Part shown: positions 43,814 through 52,933 of the stretch, one piece after another
Layout of the letters: every line of letters begins with the position of its first letter
Numbering within the stretch: the stretch's first letter is position 1
Source: Candidatus Thiodiazotropha sp. (ex Monitilora ramsayi)
GTDB lineage: Bacteria > Pseudomonadota > Gammaproteobacteria > Chromatiales > Chromatiaceae
Assembly: GCA_025655595.1 (NCBI GenBank)
Contig: JAHXIO010000012.1
Span: 1-64,000 of the forward strand
DNA: 64,000 nt
Direction: 5' to 3'
Notes under the pieces: model-generated
What the model was told of the DNA's origin: nothing
Database searches by the model: none
The model's input: the letters and a program-made list of their open reading frames with translations, nothing else
Position numbers and translations under genes: made by a program

Positions 43814-44197
43814 TTAGCGGGGGCCAATAAGCTCGATCTGATAGCCGTCAGGATCTTCGACAAAGGCGATAATGGTGGTGCCGGCATTCATCGGCCCTGC
43901 ATCCCGGATAATTTTTCCACCCCGGTTGCGAATCTCCTCCGTGGCGGCATAGACATCGTCCACCTCTATCGCCAGATGGCCGAACCCGTTTCCCAGGTCA
44001 TAACTGTCAGTGTCCCAGTTATACGTCAACTCGATGACGGTATGATCCCTCTCATCGCCAAATCCGACGAAGGCCAAGGTGAATTCCCCGTCAGGGTAGT
44101 CTTTCTGCCGCAACAGCTTCATACCGAGAACCTGAGTGTAAAAGTCGATGGACCGATGCAGGTCGCCGACCCGCAGCATGGTATGCAGCATGCGCAT
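43814..44197 (-). CDS. gloA: lactoylglutathione lyase (glyoxalase I)
   Basis: The 127-aa protein matches GloA along its full length: [28 protein letters not shown] with the first metal His, [39 protein letters not shown] with the Glu and His ligands, and the last metal Glu in [13 protein letters not shown]. It converts the hemithioacetal of methylglyoxal and glutathione to S-lactoylglutathione; the lack of the long insertion suggests the Ni/Co-dependent bacterial type. The ATG at 44197 has GAGG 8 nt upstream; the frame remains open 41 codons further, but only over the intergenic and upstream gene. Confidence 0.95.
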   Translation of the reverse strand: MRMLHTMLRVGDLHRSIDFYTQVLGMKLLRQKDYPDGEFTLAFVGFGDERDHTVIELTYNWDTDSYDLGNGFGHLAIEVDDVYAATEEIRNRGGKIIRDAGPMNAGTTIIAFVEDPDGYQIELIGPR

Positions 44198-44247
44198 GTT
44201 AAATTCCTCGATTCGAATATAGTAGGGGCTGTTAATGTGCTTGATTG

Positions 44248-45786
44248 TCAGAAAAACCAGCCAGACAACCGATAGATGATAGAGGCCAACAAGCCGGTGA
44301 TCGGCAGTGTGATGAACCACGCGAACAGGATACGGATGAATGTGGAGCGCTCCACTAGCGCATGACGATAGAGTTTTTGCAGCGATTTTCTCTCTTTCTT
44401 ATTGATTGCTACCTGCATGTCGGAGCTGTCAAGTGCGTCCAGCATCTGGCCCTTTTCACTGAAAGAGGCCTTATCGAAACGTTGAATGAAGGCATCGATC
44501 TCTTCCGGTGTTTGGTTCTCGTGATAGCGTCTCAGTTGTTCCAATAATATGGCGTAGTTGGTCTTCAGTGCCTCACGCAGAAAACCGATGCCAAAGATAG
44601 CGCCGACTGCAGTGTGCGTACTGCTGACGGGCATTCCCAGCTGGCTTGCCAGCAGGACAGTCGTGGCCACCGATGTGGTTACACAGAAGGTCCTGACCTG
44701 GTCCAGCTCCGTGATTTCGGAACCGATGGTCCTGATCAGTCTTCTGCCGAAGAGCATCAGACCCAAGGGGATGCCCAAGGCGCCGATGAGCAAGAGCCAT
44801 AGGGTGAGATCGGTATGCGGCATCAAGGGTTCGAACTGAATCGCCTCTTTGATTGCGATCATGGGGCCGATGACATTGGCGATGTCGTTTGAACCGTGGG
44901 CAAAGCTCAACAGGCCGGCCGCCATCAGCAGTGGCAGGTTGAACAACCGGTTGAGCGAAGTTTTACTGTCAGTTAACAGGAGGGCGCGCTGCTCGATAAT
45001 AGGATAAGTAATAAGATAGACGCCGAGCCCAATGGTGAATCCGCAGAGCAGTGCTGTTGGAAAATCGACCCGCCAGCTCACCTTCAATCCCTTGAGCAGC
45101 AGATAGGTGGTGAAGGTCCATGCCATGAACCCGACCAGTAGCGGCAGTACCTTTTTCGCGGCCTGTGAAAGTGTTTTCTGATAGAGCAGAGTCCGTTTGA
45201 TCAGATAGAGCAGCAGAGCGGCGATGAGGCCACCCAGGAGAGGCGATAACACCCAGCCTATCGTAATTGCCCCCAACATCTTCCAGTTGGCGACGGCAAG
45301 GCCGCCCACAGTGATGCCGGCGCCCATGACACCGCCCACGATACTGTGCGTGGTTGAGACAGGTGTGCCTGTGGCAGTCGCGATGTTGAGCCAGAGTGCC
45401 GCGGCAAGCAGTGCCGACAGCATGACGCGAATCACGACTTCACTTCCGCCCAGCTGGTCGGGTGAGACGATGCCCTGTTTGATAGTACTGATGACCTCTG
45501 TGCCAGCGAGGATGGCACCGGCGGCCTCGAACATTGCAGCGAAGAGCACTGCGCCCAATAAGCTGATGACCCTGGAGCCGACCAATGGGCCGATATTGTT
45601 ACCGGCGTCATTCGCCCCGATGTTCAGGGCCATGTACCCGCCCAGAACGGCGGCGATTAGCAGGATACTGTGGTCAGTGATACCGGGGAAAGCGATGCGT
45701 GAAGTGAATAGAATCGCGAGCAGGAAGAGCAGTGCCAGCAGCCGGCGACCCCAGCCTAATCGATATTCCATACCGTCAGAACGCAT
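44248..45786 (-). CDS. inorganic phosphate transporter, Pit family
   Basis: The 512-aa protein has the duplicated Pit (PiT, PF01384) layout with about ten TM segments. The inverted-repeat signatures are [19 protein letters not shown] near residue 57 and [14 protein letters not shown] near 295, and the second-half repeats are [18 protein letters not shown] near 140 and [18 protein letters not shown] near 385. A cytoplasmic insert of about 75 residues (410-485) precedes the last TM. It imports phosphate, typically as a metal-phosphate with protons or sodium. The start is 45786 or an ATG five codons later; no clear ribosome site decides. No phoU-like DUF47 partner is adjacent. Confidence 0.9.
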   Translation of the reverse strand: MRSDGMEYRLGWGRRLLALLFLLAILFTSRIAFPGITDHSILLIAAVLGGYMALNIGANDAGNNIGPLVGSRVISLLGAVLFAAMFEAAGAILAGTEVISTIKQGIVSPDQLGGSEVVIRVMLSALLAAALWLNIATATGTPVSTTHSIVGGVMGAGITVGGLAVANWKMLGAITIGWVLSPLLGGLIAALLLYLIKRTLLYQKTLSQAAKKVLPLLVGFMAWTFTTYLLLKGLKVSWRVDFPTALLCGFTIGLGVYLITYPIIEQRALLLTDSKTSLNRLFNLPLLMAAGLLSFAHGSNDIANVIGPMIAIKEAIQFEPLMPHTDLTLWLLLIGALGIPLGLMLFGRRLIRTIGSEITELDQVRTFCVTTSVATTVLLASQLGMPVSSTHTAVGAIFGIGFLREALKTNYAILLEQLRRYHENQTPEEIDAFIQRFDKASFSEKGQMLDALDSSDMQVAINKKERKSLQKLYRHALVERSTFIRILFAWFITLPITGLLASIIYRLSGWFF

Positions 45787-45824
45787 TTATTACGACTTGA
45801 GGGTAACGTAACCGGCGCTTCTTC

Positions 45825-46472
45825 TCAGGAGGCCTTCATATCCCGTATGAAAGTGTTCGATCTCTCGATGGACTGGTTCATGCGTTTAACCAGTGTGGCG
45901 ATGTCGGCCTGCAGGTTTCTGAACTCGCCCCGTAACGAGCCGATGGCCTGGGCGTTTAGATTGTGCTTCAGATAGAGCACGTTGTCCTGCAGCGTATTGA
46001 GTACCGGCTGCATGGTTTTTTCAGCCCGCTTCATGCTGGCCAGCATCTCTTTGTAACGCCCTCTTGTCTGTCTCAGTTGCTTGGCGCTGGAGGCCTTCAG
46101 ACTCTGGTTCTGATAGAGGTCGAGCTCAGCCTGCCACTCCTCGAAAAGGTCCTCGGCGACAGTTTCAACCTTCTCGATACGGCCGGAGACCGAGGCCGCA
46201 GAGGATTCACAGGCCTCATACTCGTCATTAAGACTCTCGTAGGCCCGCTTGAGATCGCTATCCTCCAGTTGTACTACAGAAGCGAATTGATCCAGCGCCG
46301 ATTGGAACTGTTCCTGGGCATCAGTCTGAGCATCTCGCGCCGACTCCACACGATCCACCAGGATGTCACGTTTATGAATACCGACTTTTTCCATGGTGTC
46401 GTAGTAGACACTGGTGCAGCCGGAAAGCGAGATCACCAGGAGGAGGATGGGGTAAAGACGTATAGCGAACAT
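45825..46472 (-). CDS. DUF2959-like lipoprotein
   Basis: The 215-aa product begins with a lipoprotein signal (MFAIRLYPILLLVISLSGC), giving a lipidated Cys19. The mature part is a long helical bundle rich in Glu, Gln and Arg, starting SVYYDTMEKVGIHKRDILVDRV, which I recognise as typical of the DUF2959 family. Its function is unknown. The ATG at 46472 fits a lipoprotein leader; the longer frame upstream does not. It is divergent from the EamA exporter gene across 141 bases that contain a perfect 12-bp palindrome, TGTTTGCAAACA, at 46561-46572. Confidence 0.82.
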   Translation of the reverse strand: MFAIRLYPILLLVISLSGCTSVYYDTMEKVGIHKRDILVDRVESARDAQTDAQEQFQSALDQFASVVQLEDSDLKRAYESLNDEYEACESSAASVSGRIEKVETVAEDLFEEWQAELDLYQNQSLKASSAKQLRQTRGRYKEMLASMKRAEKTMQPVLNTLQDNVLYLKHNLNAQAIGSLRGEFRNLQADIATLVKRMNQSIERSNTFIRDMKAS

Positions 46473-46613
46473 GTGAACCGTGGCCTCGTTATCTGATAGA
46501 TTGGCCACATTCTGCCATAGAGTGATCACCAAAGGCGATTGTCCCGCAGATTGACAGAATTGTTTGCAAACAGATGGTCATGACCACGACGATCACAATG
46601 ATGCTTTCCCGAT

Positions 46614-47501
46614 ATGCTGTATAGACAGAATCTTCTGCAGGGTGCTCTGTTCATCCTGTTGGCGGAGCTGATGTTCGCCTCCATGGGAGCCGGAGTAAAG
46701 CTGGTGACAGCCGATCTGCCCAGTGAGATGGCTGTTTTTATGCGGAATATTATTGGCTTGGCGCTGATGACGCCCCTGGTCTGGAAGTCGGGACATGTTG
46801 GGCTGAAGACCGGCATTTTTCATCTGCATCTGCTGCGCGCCATCGCCGGTGTCTCTGCCATGTACTGCTTCTTTTATGCGCTGGCTCATCTGCAGCTGGC
46901 AGATGGAATGCTGCTGAAGATGACAGCGCCACTCTTCATGCCGCTGATTGCCTGGGCTTGGCTCAACGAACAATTGAGAAGAACCATTCTATTGGCGGTC
47001 GGTACCGGTTTCGCGGGTGTGATTCTGGTGCTTAATCCCGCAGGTGAATTCAGCAGTGTCGCTCTGGTGGGGTTGCTGGGCGGTATGCTGGCCTCTCTCG
47101 CCAAAGTCAGTCTGCGTCGACTTGGCCGTACTGAACCGTCTGTGCGGGTTGTATTCTATTTTGCACTGCTCAGTACGGTCATCTCACTCTTTCCCATGTA
47201 TTGGCACTGGCAGCAGCCAAACCTCGAACAGTGGAGTCTGTTCGCATTGATAGGGATAACCGGCACTCTGGGGCAGTTGTTGCTGACCCGGGGTTATGCG
47301 ATTGCCGCGGCCAGCGCGGTCAGTCCCTTTACCTATACCTCTGTCCTGTTTGGTGCGGTCTATGGCTATCTTTTCTGGGGTGAGACATTGAACCTGCAGT
47401 TCATGATGGGAGCCCTGTTGATTTTCTTCGCAGGGATGCTGGCCTTGAGATCCCGAACGCCGAAATCCGCTCAACTGCTCAATGATCCGGCAAGACCCTG
47501 A
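46614..47501 (+). CDS. EamA/DMT-superfamily exporter
   Basis: The 295-aa protein has ten TM segments in two EamA repeats (about residues 8-140 and 150-285). The first repeat shows AELMFASMGAGVKLV, MAVFMRNIIGLALMTPLV and LHLLRAIAGVSAMYCFFYALAHL. The DMT superfamily exports metabolites such as amino acids or purines; the substrate is not predictable. Its 3' end runs past the beginning of the longest dGTPase frame, but with the chosen dGTPase start at 47560 the two genes are separated by 58 bases on the same strand. Confidence 0.9.
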   Translation: MLYRQNLLQGALFILLAELMFASMGAGVKLVTADLPSEMAVFMRNIIGLALMTPLVWKSGHVGLKTGIFHLHLLRAIAGVSAMYCFFYALAHLQLADGMLLKMTAPLFMPLIAWAWLNEQLRRTILLAVGTGFAGVILVLNPAGEFSSVALVGLLGGMLASLAKVSLRRLGRTEPSVRVVFYFALLSTVISLFPMYWHWQQPNLEQWSLFALIGITGTLGQLLLTRGYAIAAASAVSPFTYTSVLFGAVYGYLFWGETLNLQFMMGALLIFFAGMLALRSRTPKSAQLLNDPARP

Positions 47502-47559
47502 TACAATGACGATATCCGGAGATCCGGGCTTTTACGCCGTCATTAAATGGGAATATCAG

Positions 47560-48924
47560 ATGTCGATGAATTGGTCTCAACTGCTCTCGCGTAAACGCCT
47601 GGGGTCCACCGGGCAGCCTGCAGACAGCTCCACTCGTACAGACTTTCAACGGGATCTCGATCGGATCATATTTTCGTCGGCATTCCGACGCATGCAGGAT
47701 AAAACGCAGATCTTCCCACTCTCCAAGGTCGATTATGTGAGAACCCGTCTCACCCACAGTCTGGAGTCATCTAGTGTCGGTCGATCGCTGGGGACGTTGG
47801 TCGGTGAGCAGATCATTGCCCGTCACAGGCTCAGTGCATACGAAGCCTCCGACTTTGGCGATATCTGCGCTGCCGCCTGTCTCGCTCATGATATCGGGAA
47901 TCCGCCGTTCGGCCATTCCGGTGAGGACGCCATTCGTCATTGGGCGGAGAATGCCGAATATGGAAAGCAGCGGGTGGCGGTGCTGCAGGCAAGCCAACGG
48001 GAGGACTTTCTCAATTTCGAAGGTAACGCCCAGGGCTTTCGCGTCATCACCCGGTTGCAGAACCGGGATAATCCCGGCGGGCTTCAATTGACTTGCGCCA
48101 CCCTGGCGGCATTCACGAAATATCCCCGTGAATCCTGTATCGGGAAAGGCAGGTTTTCCGGGGTGAGCGCAAAGAAACCCGGATTCAATGCCGAGGATCA
48201 GGCCAATTTCACCGAGGTGGCGGAGACCGTCGGACTGATCCGACGGGACCCGGTGCTGGCGGTCTGGCATCGCCATCCCCTGGCATTCCTGGTGGAGGCG
48301 GCAGACGATATCTGTTATCGGGTGATCGATATTGAAGACGGTTACCGCCTGGGGCACCTCAGCTTCCAGGAAGCGATGACGCTGTTCTGTGCGGTTTTAC
48401 CGGATTCCGACAAGCTCTCGACCCGGTTGAACCGGATTGGCGGCGACAAGGAGAAGATCGAGTTCTTGCGTGCAAAGGTCATCAGTCAGGCGATCAGTGA
48501 GATTCTGAGCTGTTTTCTCGATTGTGAGCAGGAGATTCTCGAAGGTCGGTTCGATGAACCCCTGATGAGTATGATTCCTCATCGGGCGGAGATGGATCGT
48601 TTGATCGAGGTGGCGACAGAAAAGATCTATGTCGCGCCCGAAGTGATCGAGATTGAAACAGCCGGTTTTCAGGTGATCAGCGAGTTGCTGGAGCAATTTA
48701 TACCGATCATCGATGATGTGGCGGAGCACGGTGAATCAGCCAGTCCACGCAGCAAGATGATGATCCGCTTGATTCCGGAGCAGTTTATCGGTGCCGGACA
48801 TATACCGGCCGAAGATGACTATATTCGGCTGATGCGGCTCACCGATTTTGTTTCCGGCATGACCGACTCTTATGCCGTGTCTTTGTATAAAAAAGTGACG
48901 GGAATATCCCTGCCGGGTGGGTGA
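47560..48924 (+). CDS. dgt: deoxyguanosinetriphosphate triphosphohydrolase
   Basis: The 454-aa protein has HD-domain dGTPase motifs: FSSAFRRMQDKTQIFPL near residue 30, RTRLTHSLESSSVGRSLG near 50 with the first metal His, ACLAHDIGNPPFGHSGEDAI near 110 (HD pair and the conserved H-x4-E), and EAADDICYRVIDIEDGY near 245. Dgt hydrolyses dGTP to deoxyguanosine and triphosphate. I used the ATG at 47560, with GGGA 7 nt upstream; a nearby ATG at 47566 is also possible. The frame opens 26 codons earlier, but that part is not family-like. Confidence 0.93.
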   Translation: MSMNWSQLLSRKRLGSTGQPADSSTRTDFQRDLDRIIFSSAFRRMQDKTQIFPLSKVDYVRTRLTHSLESSSVGRSLGTLVGEQIIARHRLSAYEASDFGDICAAACLAHDIGNPPFGHSGEDAIRHWAENAEYGKQRVAVLQASQREDFLNFEGNAQGFRVITRLQNRDNPGGLQLTCATLAAFTKYPRESCIGKGRFSGVSAKKPGFNAEDQANFTEVAETVGLIRRDPVLAVWHRHPLAFLVEAADDICYRVIDIEDGYRLGHLSFQEAMTLFCAVLPDSDKLSTRLNRIGGDKEKIEFLRAKVISQAISEILSCFLDCEQEILEGRFDEPLMSMIPHRAEMDRLIEVATEKIYVAPEVIEIETAGFQVISELLEQFIPIIDDVAEHGESASPRSKMMIRLIPEQFIGAGHIPAEDDYIRLMRLTDFVSGMTDSYAVSLYKKVTGISLPGG

Positions 48925-49007
48925 GGGTTTATTCAAAGCGTCAGTACCTATGCGCTAAAAATGTCTAAAATTATTCAGAAAATGATCTGTTATGCAGGAG
49001 AAGCCTG

Positions 49008-50384
49008 GTGCGATTTCTGAAGGTGTATTGGATCGGCGGTCTCCTGGCGTTGGTTTTTATGGTTCTTGCCACTGAATGGGTCGTCAACCTATTAAAATCC
49101 AATCAGATGGAGACCCAGCGGATTGAGGTGCTCAATCGTGTGGTAACCCTACGTGCGCGGCTCGAAGGAGAGATAAATTCCACATTGCATCTCACCCGGG
49201 GATTAATTGCCTATGTGGCGATCAATCCTGAAGTCGATAATCGTGAGTTTGATGCTCTGGCGAGTGAAATCACCTCTGTTGGGCGTAATATCCGCAACAT
49301 CGGGTTGGCAAAAGACAACGTCATCACCCATCTCTTTCCCCTGGCGGGTAATGAAGCCGCACTGGGACTGGAGTATGAAAAAATGCCGGACCAGTGGCCG
49401 GCAATTCAACGCGCTATCGATCAGAAAGGCACGATCGTGGCGGGCCCGGTCGGTCTCGTACAGGGTGGACAGGCTTTTATCGCACGCACCCCCATCTATA
49501 CCCGAGGTGGATTGGGTGGACATCTGTCCGTGCACAAGCCCGCCTACTGGGGCATCGCCTCGATTGTCATCGACATTCCCACGTTGTTCGAGTCAGCCGG
49601 ACTGAAACAGGAGATGGATGGAATACGCTTCGCTTTGCGGGGAAAGGATGCCAAGGGAACGCAAGGTGAGATGATCCTGGGTGATTCAGAAGTCTTTACT
49701 TCGGATCCAATACTACAGTCGATCCTGCTACCCAATGGTGAGTGGCGTATTGCCGCCATACCGCTTGGAGGTTGGCAGTCGCAAGCGAGCCACTTTTGGA
49801 TGCCACGATTGATTGGTTGGGTTGGCGCCATCTTTATCGGCTTGCTGATTACTGCCTTGTTGCGGGCACGGGAGATCAACCGATCCCTGGCGCTCCTTGA
49901 CCCGCTGACTGAGCTACCGAACCGTCGGCTGTTGGAGGACAGGTTCGATCAGATGATCGCCCGTTGTAAAAGGAGTGGTCGTGGTTTTGCTGTCTACTAT
50001 ATCGATCTTGACGATTTCAAGGAGGTCAATGATCGCTATGGTCATAAAGTGGGGGATGCGCTACTGGTAGAAGTGGCCAAGCGTCTACAGGCGGGTATTC
50101 GCAGAGTGGATACGGCTGCTCGGATTGGCGGTGATGAGTTCATCGTTCTGGCCGAGGGCATTCAGGATGCCGAGGCAAAACATAACCTGTCAGAGAGTCT
50201 TCTGTCTGGCCTGAGAGGGAAGGTATTCATCGATGGAAACCGTCTGCCCTTGCGAGCCAGTGTCGGATCATCCCAGTTTCCATCAGATGGGGAGACATTG
50301 GATGAGCTGCTGAAAACTTCAGACCGGAAGATGTATGAGGCCAAACATCAGGCAAAGATTTATCAGATCTCAACAAAGCAGTAA
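49008..50384 (+). CDS. CHASE-domain diguanylate cyclase
   Basis: The 458-aa protein has TM1 (about 8-26), a periplasmic CHASE domain (about 60-235: NREFDALASEI, RNIRNIGLAKDNVITHLFPL, ARTPIY), TM2 (about 265-285) and a GGDEF domain (about 295-450). The active site reads RIGGDEFIVL with intact GGDEF, and RRVD sits five residues before it, the product-inhibition I-site. So it should make c-di-GMP from two GTP in response to a periplasmic ligand. The start is a GTG at 49008 with CAGGAG 7 nt upstream. It precedes the envelope-stress set in the convergent direction. Confidence 0.92.
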   Translation: MRFLKVYWIGGLLALVFMVLATEWVVNLLKSNQMETQRIEVLNRVVTLRARLEGEINSTLHLTRGLIAYVAINPEVDNREFDALASEITSVGRNIRNIGLAKDNVITHLFPLAGNEAALGLEYEKMPDQWPAIQRAIDQKGTIVAGPVGLVQGGQAFIARTPIYTRGGLGGHLSVHKPAYWGIASIVIDIPTLFESAGLKQEMDGIRFALRGKDAKGTQGEMILGDSEVFTSDPILQSILLPNGEWRIAAIPLGGWQSQASHFWMPRLIGWVGAIFIGLLITALLRAREINRSLALLDPLTELPNRRLLEDRFDQMIARCKRSGRGFAVYYIDLDDFKEVNDRYGHKVGDALLVEVAKRLQAGIRRVDTAARIGGDEFIVLAEGIQDAEAKHNLSESLLSGLRGKVFIDGNRLPLRASVGSSQFPSDGETLDELLKTSDRKMYEAKHQAKIYQISTKQ

Positions 50385-50395
50385 CAGGCCCCGGA

Positions 50396-51700
50396 TCACC
50401 CATTGGAGCTGACTGGGAAGGAGGTAGTGATCCTGGTTCCCCGGTTAACCTCACTGTTGATAAGCAGCGTGCCTCCATGGGCGAGCGCAATGACTTTACA
50501 GAGGTAGAGTCCGAGACCGTAACCACCAGTCTCCCGTTGTCTCGCTTTGTCTGCCCGATAGAAAGGTTCGGTGATCCGATCCAGGTGTTCCGCCTCTATG
50601 CCGTGCCCGCTGTCTTCGATCGTGAGTCGCCATGCCGTATTCGTCAGTTCACTTGTGATGACAGGTGGACTGGCATCCTCCGGTGTATGCCGCAGGGCAT
50701 TGTCCAAGAGGTTTCTGATCATGAGCCTGACACGGATGGCGTCCAAAAGAATTTCATCGTTATCGTTTATATGGTGGCAGACAACTTCGCTATCGGAGAA
50801 ATGTCTTTGCATCACCTCATCGACCAGTTGGTCTGGCGATACGGACTGGCGATCCAGCCTGGCATGCTGACTGCCCAGACGCTCCGTCTCCAGCAGTTCA
50901 GTAAGTTCTAATTCCATCTGTTGCAGATCCAGGATGATCCGCTTCTGCGGTTCGCTCTCCTCCAATAGCTCCGCATTCACTCTGGCCCGGGTGAGGGGGG
51001 AGCGCAATTCGTGGCTGATGGCCAGTAGCAGCTGGCGCTTACCTTCCAGCATCTGTTGAATCTCGTCGGCCATGTTGTTGACGCTGTTCGCCAACTCTCC
51101 CAGTTCATCCCGCCGCCTGACATCTATACGATGCTCCAGTTCACCTCTGCCGAAGCGTGTAATGCCCTGCCGGATGGTCTCAATGGGACGAAAAAGCCGC
51201 CGTACCAGATGGTAGACCAGAGCAATGATGAGCAGAACCGCCACGATGGTCAGGCTGACGACAAGCGGTAGCTGGCTGCTTTCAATCGAGCTATTGGGTG
51301 AGAGCAGCAGGGTATATCGATCCTGTCGGAGACGGAGGATAAAACGTTGTTCGTTGCGGGCGACTTCGATCTCCTGCCCGTTGCTGAGCCGGTGTCGGTG
51401 AAAATCGATATCGGCAGGATCGGGTAAATTCTCATGGCTCGACCAGATACTGTCGGGAGACAGAATGGTGATGCTCAATCCAAGGCGTTTTGCCAGTGCT
51501 GCGGCGTTATTGCGGTTGGGTGGATCACCGATCTCCTGCTTTAGATGGCTGAGGTACTCCATCAAATGGGGTGTGGCGACGTGCCTGAACTCATCCTGGA
51601 ATCCATAGCGAAAGCCGGTCCTGACTGTCAGCACGATAAGCAGTCCCAGGAACAGAAAAAGCAGGATCAACTTGCCGCTGAGTCGGTGACGGAATTTCAT
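50396..51700 (-). CDS. CpxA/RstB-like sensor histidine kinase
   Basis: The 434-aa protein has TM1 (about 10-28), a periplasmic sensor of about 120 residues, TM2 (about 148-168) and a HAMP domain (RRLFRPIETIRQGITRFGRGELEHRIDVRRRDELGEL). HisKA follows with the phospho-His in AISHELRSPLTRARVNAELLEE near 228, and HATPase (MIRNLLDNALRHTP, DSGHGIEAEHLDRI, GGYGLGLYLCKVIA). It would phosphorylate the OmpR-type regulator whose gene overlaps its start by 4 bases. Together with the CpxP-like gene just upstream, it is probably an envelope-stress sensor. Confidence 0.9.
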   Translation of the reverse strand: MKFRHRLSGKLILLFLFLGLLIVLTVRTGFRYGFQDEFRHVATPHLMEYLSHLKQEIGDPPNRNNAAALAKRLGLSITILSPDSIWSSHENLPDPADIDFHRHRLSNGQEIEVARNEQRFILRLRQDRYTLLLSPNSSIESSQLPLVVSLTIVAVLLIIALVYHLVRRLFRPIETIRQGITRFGRGELEHRIDVRRRDELGELANSVNNMADEIQQMLEGKRQLLLAISHELRSPLTRARVNAELLEESEPQKRIILDLQQMELELTELLETERLGSQHARLDRQSVSPDQLVDEVMQRHFSDSEVVCHHINDNDEILLDAIRVRLMIRNLLDNALRHTPEDASPPVITSELTNTAWRLTIEDSGHGIEAEHLDRITEPFYRADKARQRETGGYGLGLYLCKVIALAHGGTLLINSEVNRGTRITTSFPVSSNG

Positions 51701-52371
51701 GGCTTGGGATCGATGATACGGTAACCGCTGCCGTAAACCGTTTTGATCAGGTCTAGCGGTTGTAGTTTTTGCCGCAATCGGCTGATCAGAATGTCGACCG
51801 ACCGGGTGTAGAGGTCGGCTTCGATCCCTTTGATGCCATTGAGAATCTCATCCCGGTTGAAAACCTTTCCGGGCTGTCGGGCCAGCAGTGCAAGCAGGCG
51901 AAATTCCATGGTGGTCAGGCTGACAACCGTGCCCCTCATCCACACCTCCTGCTGTTCGGTATCGATAGTCAGTTCGCCAAGAGTCAATCGGGACTCAGGC
52001 GTCGACTGTGCCGTTGTACGCTTGAGGATATTCTGGATGCGCGCCACCAGCTCACGGGGCTCGAAGGGTTTTGCCAGATAGTCATCGGCACCGATTTCCA
52101 GTCCGACCACGCGGTCCATCACCTCACCCCTTGCAGTCAACATAAGAATCGGTAGATCGCTCTGGCGACGGATTCTGCGGCAGACCTCGAAGCCGTCCAT
52201 CTCCGGCAGCATGATATCCAGGATCACTAAGTCAGGTGGTGAATGCTGAATGCGCTCCAGGCCTTCTGAGGGGATCGTGGATGACTCCAGTTCGAGGCCA
52301 TAGCGCTGGAAGTAGTCCCGCAACGGTGCTGCCAGCTCCTGGTCATCATCGATCATCAAAATTCGGTGCAT
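51697..52371 (-). CDS. CpxR/RstA-like OmpR-family response regulator
   Basis: The 224-aa protein has a receiver domain with acidic pocket MIDDD, phospho-Asp in LVILDIMLPEMDG near 53 and Lys in YLAKPF near 103. The OmpR winged helix covers about 130-224: EFRLLALLARQPGKVFNRDEIL and SVDILISRLRQKLQ, ending in TVYGSGYRI. The ATG at 52371 is used; the frame continues 35 codons upstream through a GC-rich hairpin that is not protein-like. Transcription comes from the CpxP-like gene side, and the kinase gene overlaps its end (ATGA). The likely target is the TGTTACA direct repeat upstream of the CpxP-like gene. Confidence 0.92.
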   Translation of the reverse strand: MHRILMIDDDQELAAPLRDYFQRYGLELESSTIPSEGLERIQHSPPDLVILDIMLPEMDGFEVCRRIRRQSDLPILMLTARGEVMDRVVGLEIGADDYLAKPFEPRELVARIQNILKRTTAQSTPESRLTLGELTIDTEQQEVWMRGTVVSLTTMEFRLLALLARQPGKVFNRDEILNGIKGIEADLYTRSVDILISRLRQKLQPLDLIKTVYGSGYRIIDPKP

Positions 52372-52429
52372 GCGGTTTCCGGTGCTACGTTTTGCATCCA
52401 AGCATAGACGATGGGTGTGGCCGCTCCAA

Positions 52430-52450
52430 AGCCCCCCGGTCCGGGGGGCT
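52430..52450 (-). terminator. GC-rich hairpin between CpxP-like and regulator genes (attenuator-like)
   Basis: AGCCCCCC-GGTCC-GGGGGGCT forms an 8-bp, very GC-rich stem in the 127-base gap. On the minus strand it is followed only by TTTGG, so it is at best a partial terminator. It could let the CpxP-like gene be made in excess over the regulator and kinase. Confidence 0.5.
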
Positions 52451-52498
52451 GTCAGTTCAGTTTTGCTCGGCTGCATCGGATTGATTACATATAAATCC

Positions 52499-52933
52499 TC
52501 AGTGGCGATGGCTACGGTGGTGTTGGATCATCTCCTGTAGCTTATTGCGTTGATCCTCATTCAGATTGTCGCTGAAGTCGGCAAAATGGTCGATCAGTTG
52601 ATCGGCGGCACTGGCCAATTGGGTCTGCTTTTCCTCGATCAGACGGCGTGCCCACTCCCTGTCGAGTTTGGGTGAGTCGAGCAGTGCGATAGCTTCCTCA
52701 GCCGTATTTTTCCGCTCCTCACGCATCTCCTGCATGATGTCGACAGCCTGATTCTTAAGTTGAGCCAATTGGTTACGTTGCTGATCATCCAGTTCCAATT
52801 TGTCTCCGATACGTTCGGTGACCCAGGTAATGCGACCTTCTGGTCCACAGAAGCCCTTATAGCGTGCAATGGCAACGCCGCTGATCAGAAGCAAGGCAAG
52901 AATGGCGATGACGATCAAGGTGGTTTTTCCCAT
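52499..52933 (-). CDS. CpxP/Spy-like periplasmic protein (LTxxQ family)
   Basis: The 144-aa protein has a signal sequence or anchor (residues 4-22) followed by a helical bundle with two family-like repeats: LELDDQQRNQLAQLKNQ near 47 and DNLNEDQRNKLQEMIQHH near 125, the degenerate LTxxQ motifs of the CpxP/Spy/ZraP group. It ends HHRSHRH, a His-rich tail that may bind metal. Such proteins are periplasmic chaperones or repressors of the cognate sensor kinase. A strong ribosome site, AAAGGAG, precedes the ATG. It is the first gene of the set with the OmpR-type regulator and the sensor kinase. Confidence 0.88.
   Translation of the reverse strand: MGKTTLIVIAILALLLISGVAIARYKGFCGPEGRITWVTERIGDKLELDDQQRNQLAQLKNQAVDIMQEMREERKNTAEEAIALLDSPKLDREWARRLIEEKQTQLASAADQLIDHFADFSDNLNEDQRNKLQEMIQHHRSHRH

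Noticed and set aside
45224..45811. 195-aa plus-strand frame
   Set aside because: It lies wholly antisense to the phosphate transporter gene and is low-complexity, rich in Pro/Ala/Ser.
47767..48357. 196-aa minus-strand frame
   Set aside because: It is antisense to dgt, whose HD motifs define the coding strand.
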